Part shown: positions 35,918-36,665 of the stretch, piece by piece | Numbering within the stretch: position 1 is the first letter of the stretch | Layout of the letters: every line of letters begins with the position of its first letter | Assembly (NCBI GenBank): GCA_013215055.1 | Contig: JABSRQ010000046.1 | Coordinates: forward strand, 1-36,665 | From: Pseudomonadales bacterium | Lineage (GTDB): Bacteria; Pseudomonadota; Gammaproteobacteria; Pseudomonadales; DT-91 | Reading direction: 5' to 3' | Length of the DNA stretch: 36,665 nt | The notes under the pieces: model-generated | Seen by the model: the letters and a program-made list of their open reading frames with translations, nothing else | Database searches by the model: none | Told to the model about the DNA's origin: nothing | Made by a program: the position numbers and the translations under genes

Positions 35918-36665
35918 CTAACGACCAGAATTTTTTAACAATTCAAGATTATTTTCAAAATGTTTCTGCACATCAAAGGGCAGCTGATCGATCATGTCCT
36001 GAGCAAAATCTGTGCTACCATTATTTTCAACCATACCGGCAGTTATTAAATTCTTGGCCAACAGATGTTTAACACCGTCACTCACCTCAGTTGAGGATAG
36101 CTGTTCCATCATCCAGGCCGAAGAAGAAGAGCTGAGACTATCACTTTGAATAAAGCTGATGATCTGCTTGCGGGCATTTTCATTCTCCACGGCAGCAAAA
36201 ACTTCCATCAACGCATATTCGGAATTTTGACTATCTGCTGCACCAATAGCATTAATGGCAGAAATAACTGTCGAAGGATCCTGGGATTCTTTAGCTATTT
36301 GCATTGCATTTTCGAGGTTAGAGTCATCAACCTGATGCTTCCTGAGTTGGGTAAGTAAAGCCTCTTCATCGCCCTGCAGCAATGACAGATCCAGCGCCTC
36401 TAAACCTTCACTATTAACCCGAGATTCAACTTCAGCCCATTCATCATCCACACTGCTGCGATTTTTTGCCTGCATGGCAGACGTTTTTTGTGGTTTAAAA
36501 ACCTGGCCTATGTCTTCAGCAGCCTCAGTTTGTCGTTGCTGCCGTTCGACCACACCCTCTGTCGTTAGCGGGGCCGATGCAGACTGATTAATGTCATTGT
36601 CGACTGATTGCCATACATCAACAGCTCTGGCGATGACCTTCCCATCGGCTTCGTCAAGCCCTATA
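35918..36665 (-). CDS. Hypothetical alpha-helical protein, 5' end outside window
   Basis: The frame is open to the window edge (upstream codons read IGLDEADGKVIARAVDVWQSVD), so the GTG at 36553 is not the true start and only the last ~249 residues are seen. I do not recognise the family. The part visible is acidic, lacks hydrophobic segments, and has a Ser-rich run (SLSSSSSAW). Units such as ALLTQLRKHQVDDSNLENAM, PSTVISAINAIGAADSQNSE and YALMEVFAAVENENARKQII look like paired helices and may be degenerate HEAT-type repeats. A Gln-rich stretch (VERQQRQTEAAED) lies near the visible N-terminus. It converges on tRNA-Leu. No function is proposed. Confidence 0.6.
   Translation of the reverse strand, partial: IGLDEADGKVIARAVDVWQSVDNDINQSASAPLTTEGVVERQQRQTEAAEDIGQVFKPQKTSAMQAKNRSSVDDEWAEVESRVNSEGLEALDLSLLQGDEEALLTQLRKHQVDDSNLENAMQIAKESQDPSTVISAINAIGAADSQNSEYALMEVFAAVENENARKQIISFIQSDSLSSSSSAWMMEQLSSTEVSDGVKHLLAKNLITAGMVENNGSTDFAQDMIDQLPFDVQKHFENNLELLKNSGR

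Noticed and set aside
35481..36665. Mobile element integrated at tRNA-Leu
   Set aside because: No integrase, no second copy of the tRNA 3' end and no composition shift can be seen within the window.

Overview
The window looks like a chromosomal segment of a moderately AT-rich, Gram-negative gammaproteobacterium. Evidence: outer-membrane and lipoprotein signals, a DUF1302/DUF1329 pair, ClpB behind a sigma-32-like promoter, a queA-tgt operon whose products resemble the E. coli proteins closely, and a BvgS-like hybrid kinase. A marine, lipid- or steroid-using member of the Cellvibrionales/Spongiibacteraceae type would fit, but that placement is inference. No insertion sequence, integrase, CRISPR array or rRNA was seen.

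Layout. (1) 1-3.3 kb: the 3' end of an ATP-grasp protein, a PhzF-family isomerase, a luciferase-like monooxygenase, a small membrane protein and a YbaN/DUF454 membrane protein. (2) 3.3-15.3 kb: a long run of minus-strand genes. In transcription order they are DUF1329, DUF1302 (beta-barrel), a terminator, an alpha/beta hydrolase overlapping an SDR dehydrogenase, a hairpin, a REC protein with a degenerate GGDEF domain, a DUF2505 protein, a membrane-embedded AraC-type regulator, a terminator/alternative hairpin, a membrane-anchored YtcJ-like amidohydrolase and a propeller-like lipoprotein. (3) 15.6-16.9 kb, plus strand: a 3-alpha-hydroxysteroid-dehydrogenase-like SDR divergent from DUF1329, and a small PstS-like periplasmic protein. 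(4) 16.9-20.0 kb, minus strand: ClpB and a MAPEG membrane protein. (5) 20.2-30.9 kb, plus strand: a 1592-residue hybrid histidine kinase with four tandem substrate-binding domains, an Atm1-type ABC exporter, a membrane-tethered Ser/Thr kinase and a DUF1631 protein. (6) 30.9-35.3 kb, minus strand: a tightly packed seven-gene run queA, tgt, NIF3/YqfO-like, Nudix, gamma-carbonic anhydrase, DUF1289 and a secreted unknown protein. (7) 35.4-36.7 kb: tRNA-Leu(CAA) with promoter and terminator, then the 3' part of an unknown alpha-helical protein.

How the genes may work together. Region 2 plus the SDR at 15.6 kb reads as a module for uptake and oxidation of a hydrophobic, possibly steroid-like substrate: outer-membrane proteins, hydrolase and two hydroxysteroid-type dehydrogenases, beside envelope hydrolase/lipoprotein and regulators. 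Region 5 joins an elaborate periplasmic sensor to an exporter and a second phosphorylation system. The most unusual items are the four-domain sensor kinase, the tandem hairpin repeats between DUF1329 and DUF1302 that also write the last codons of DUF1329, and two mutually exclusive hairpins between the AraC-type gene and the amidohydrolase.
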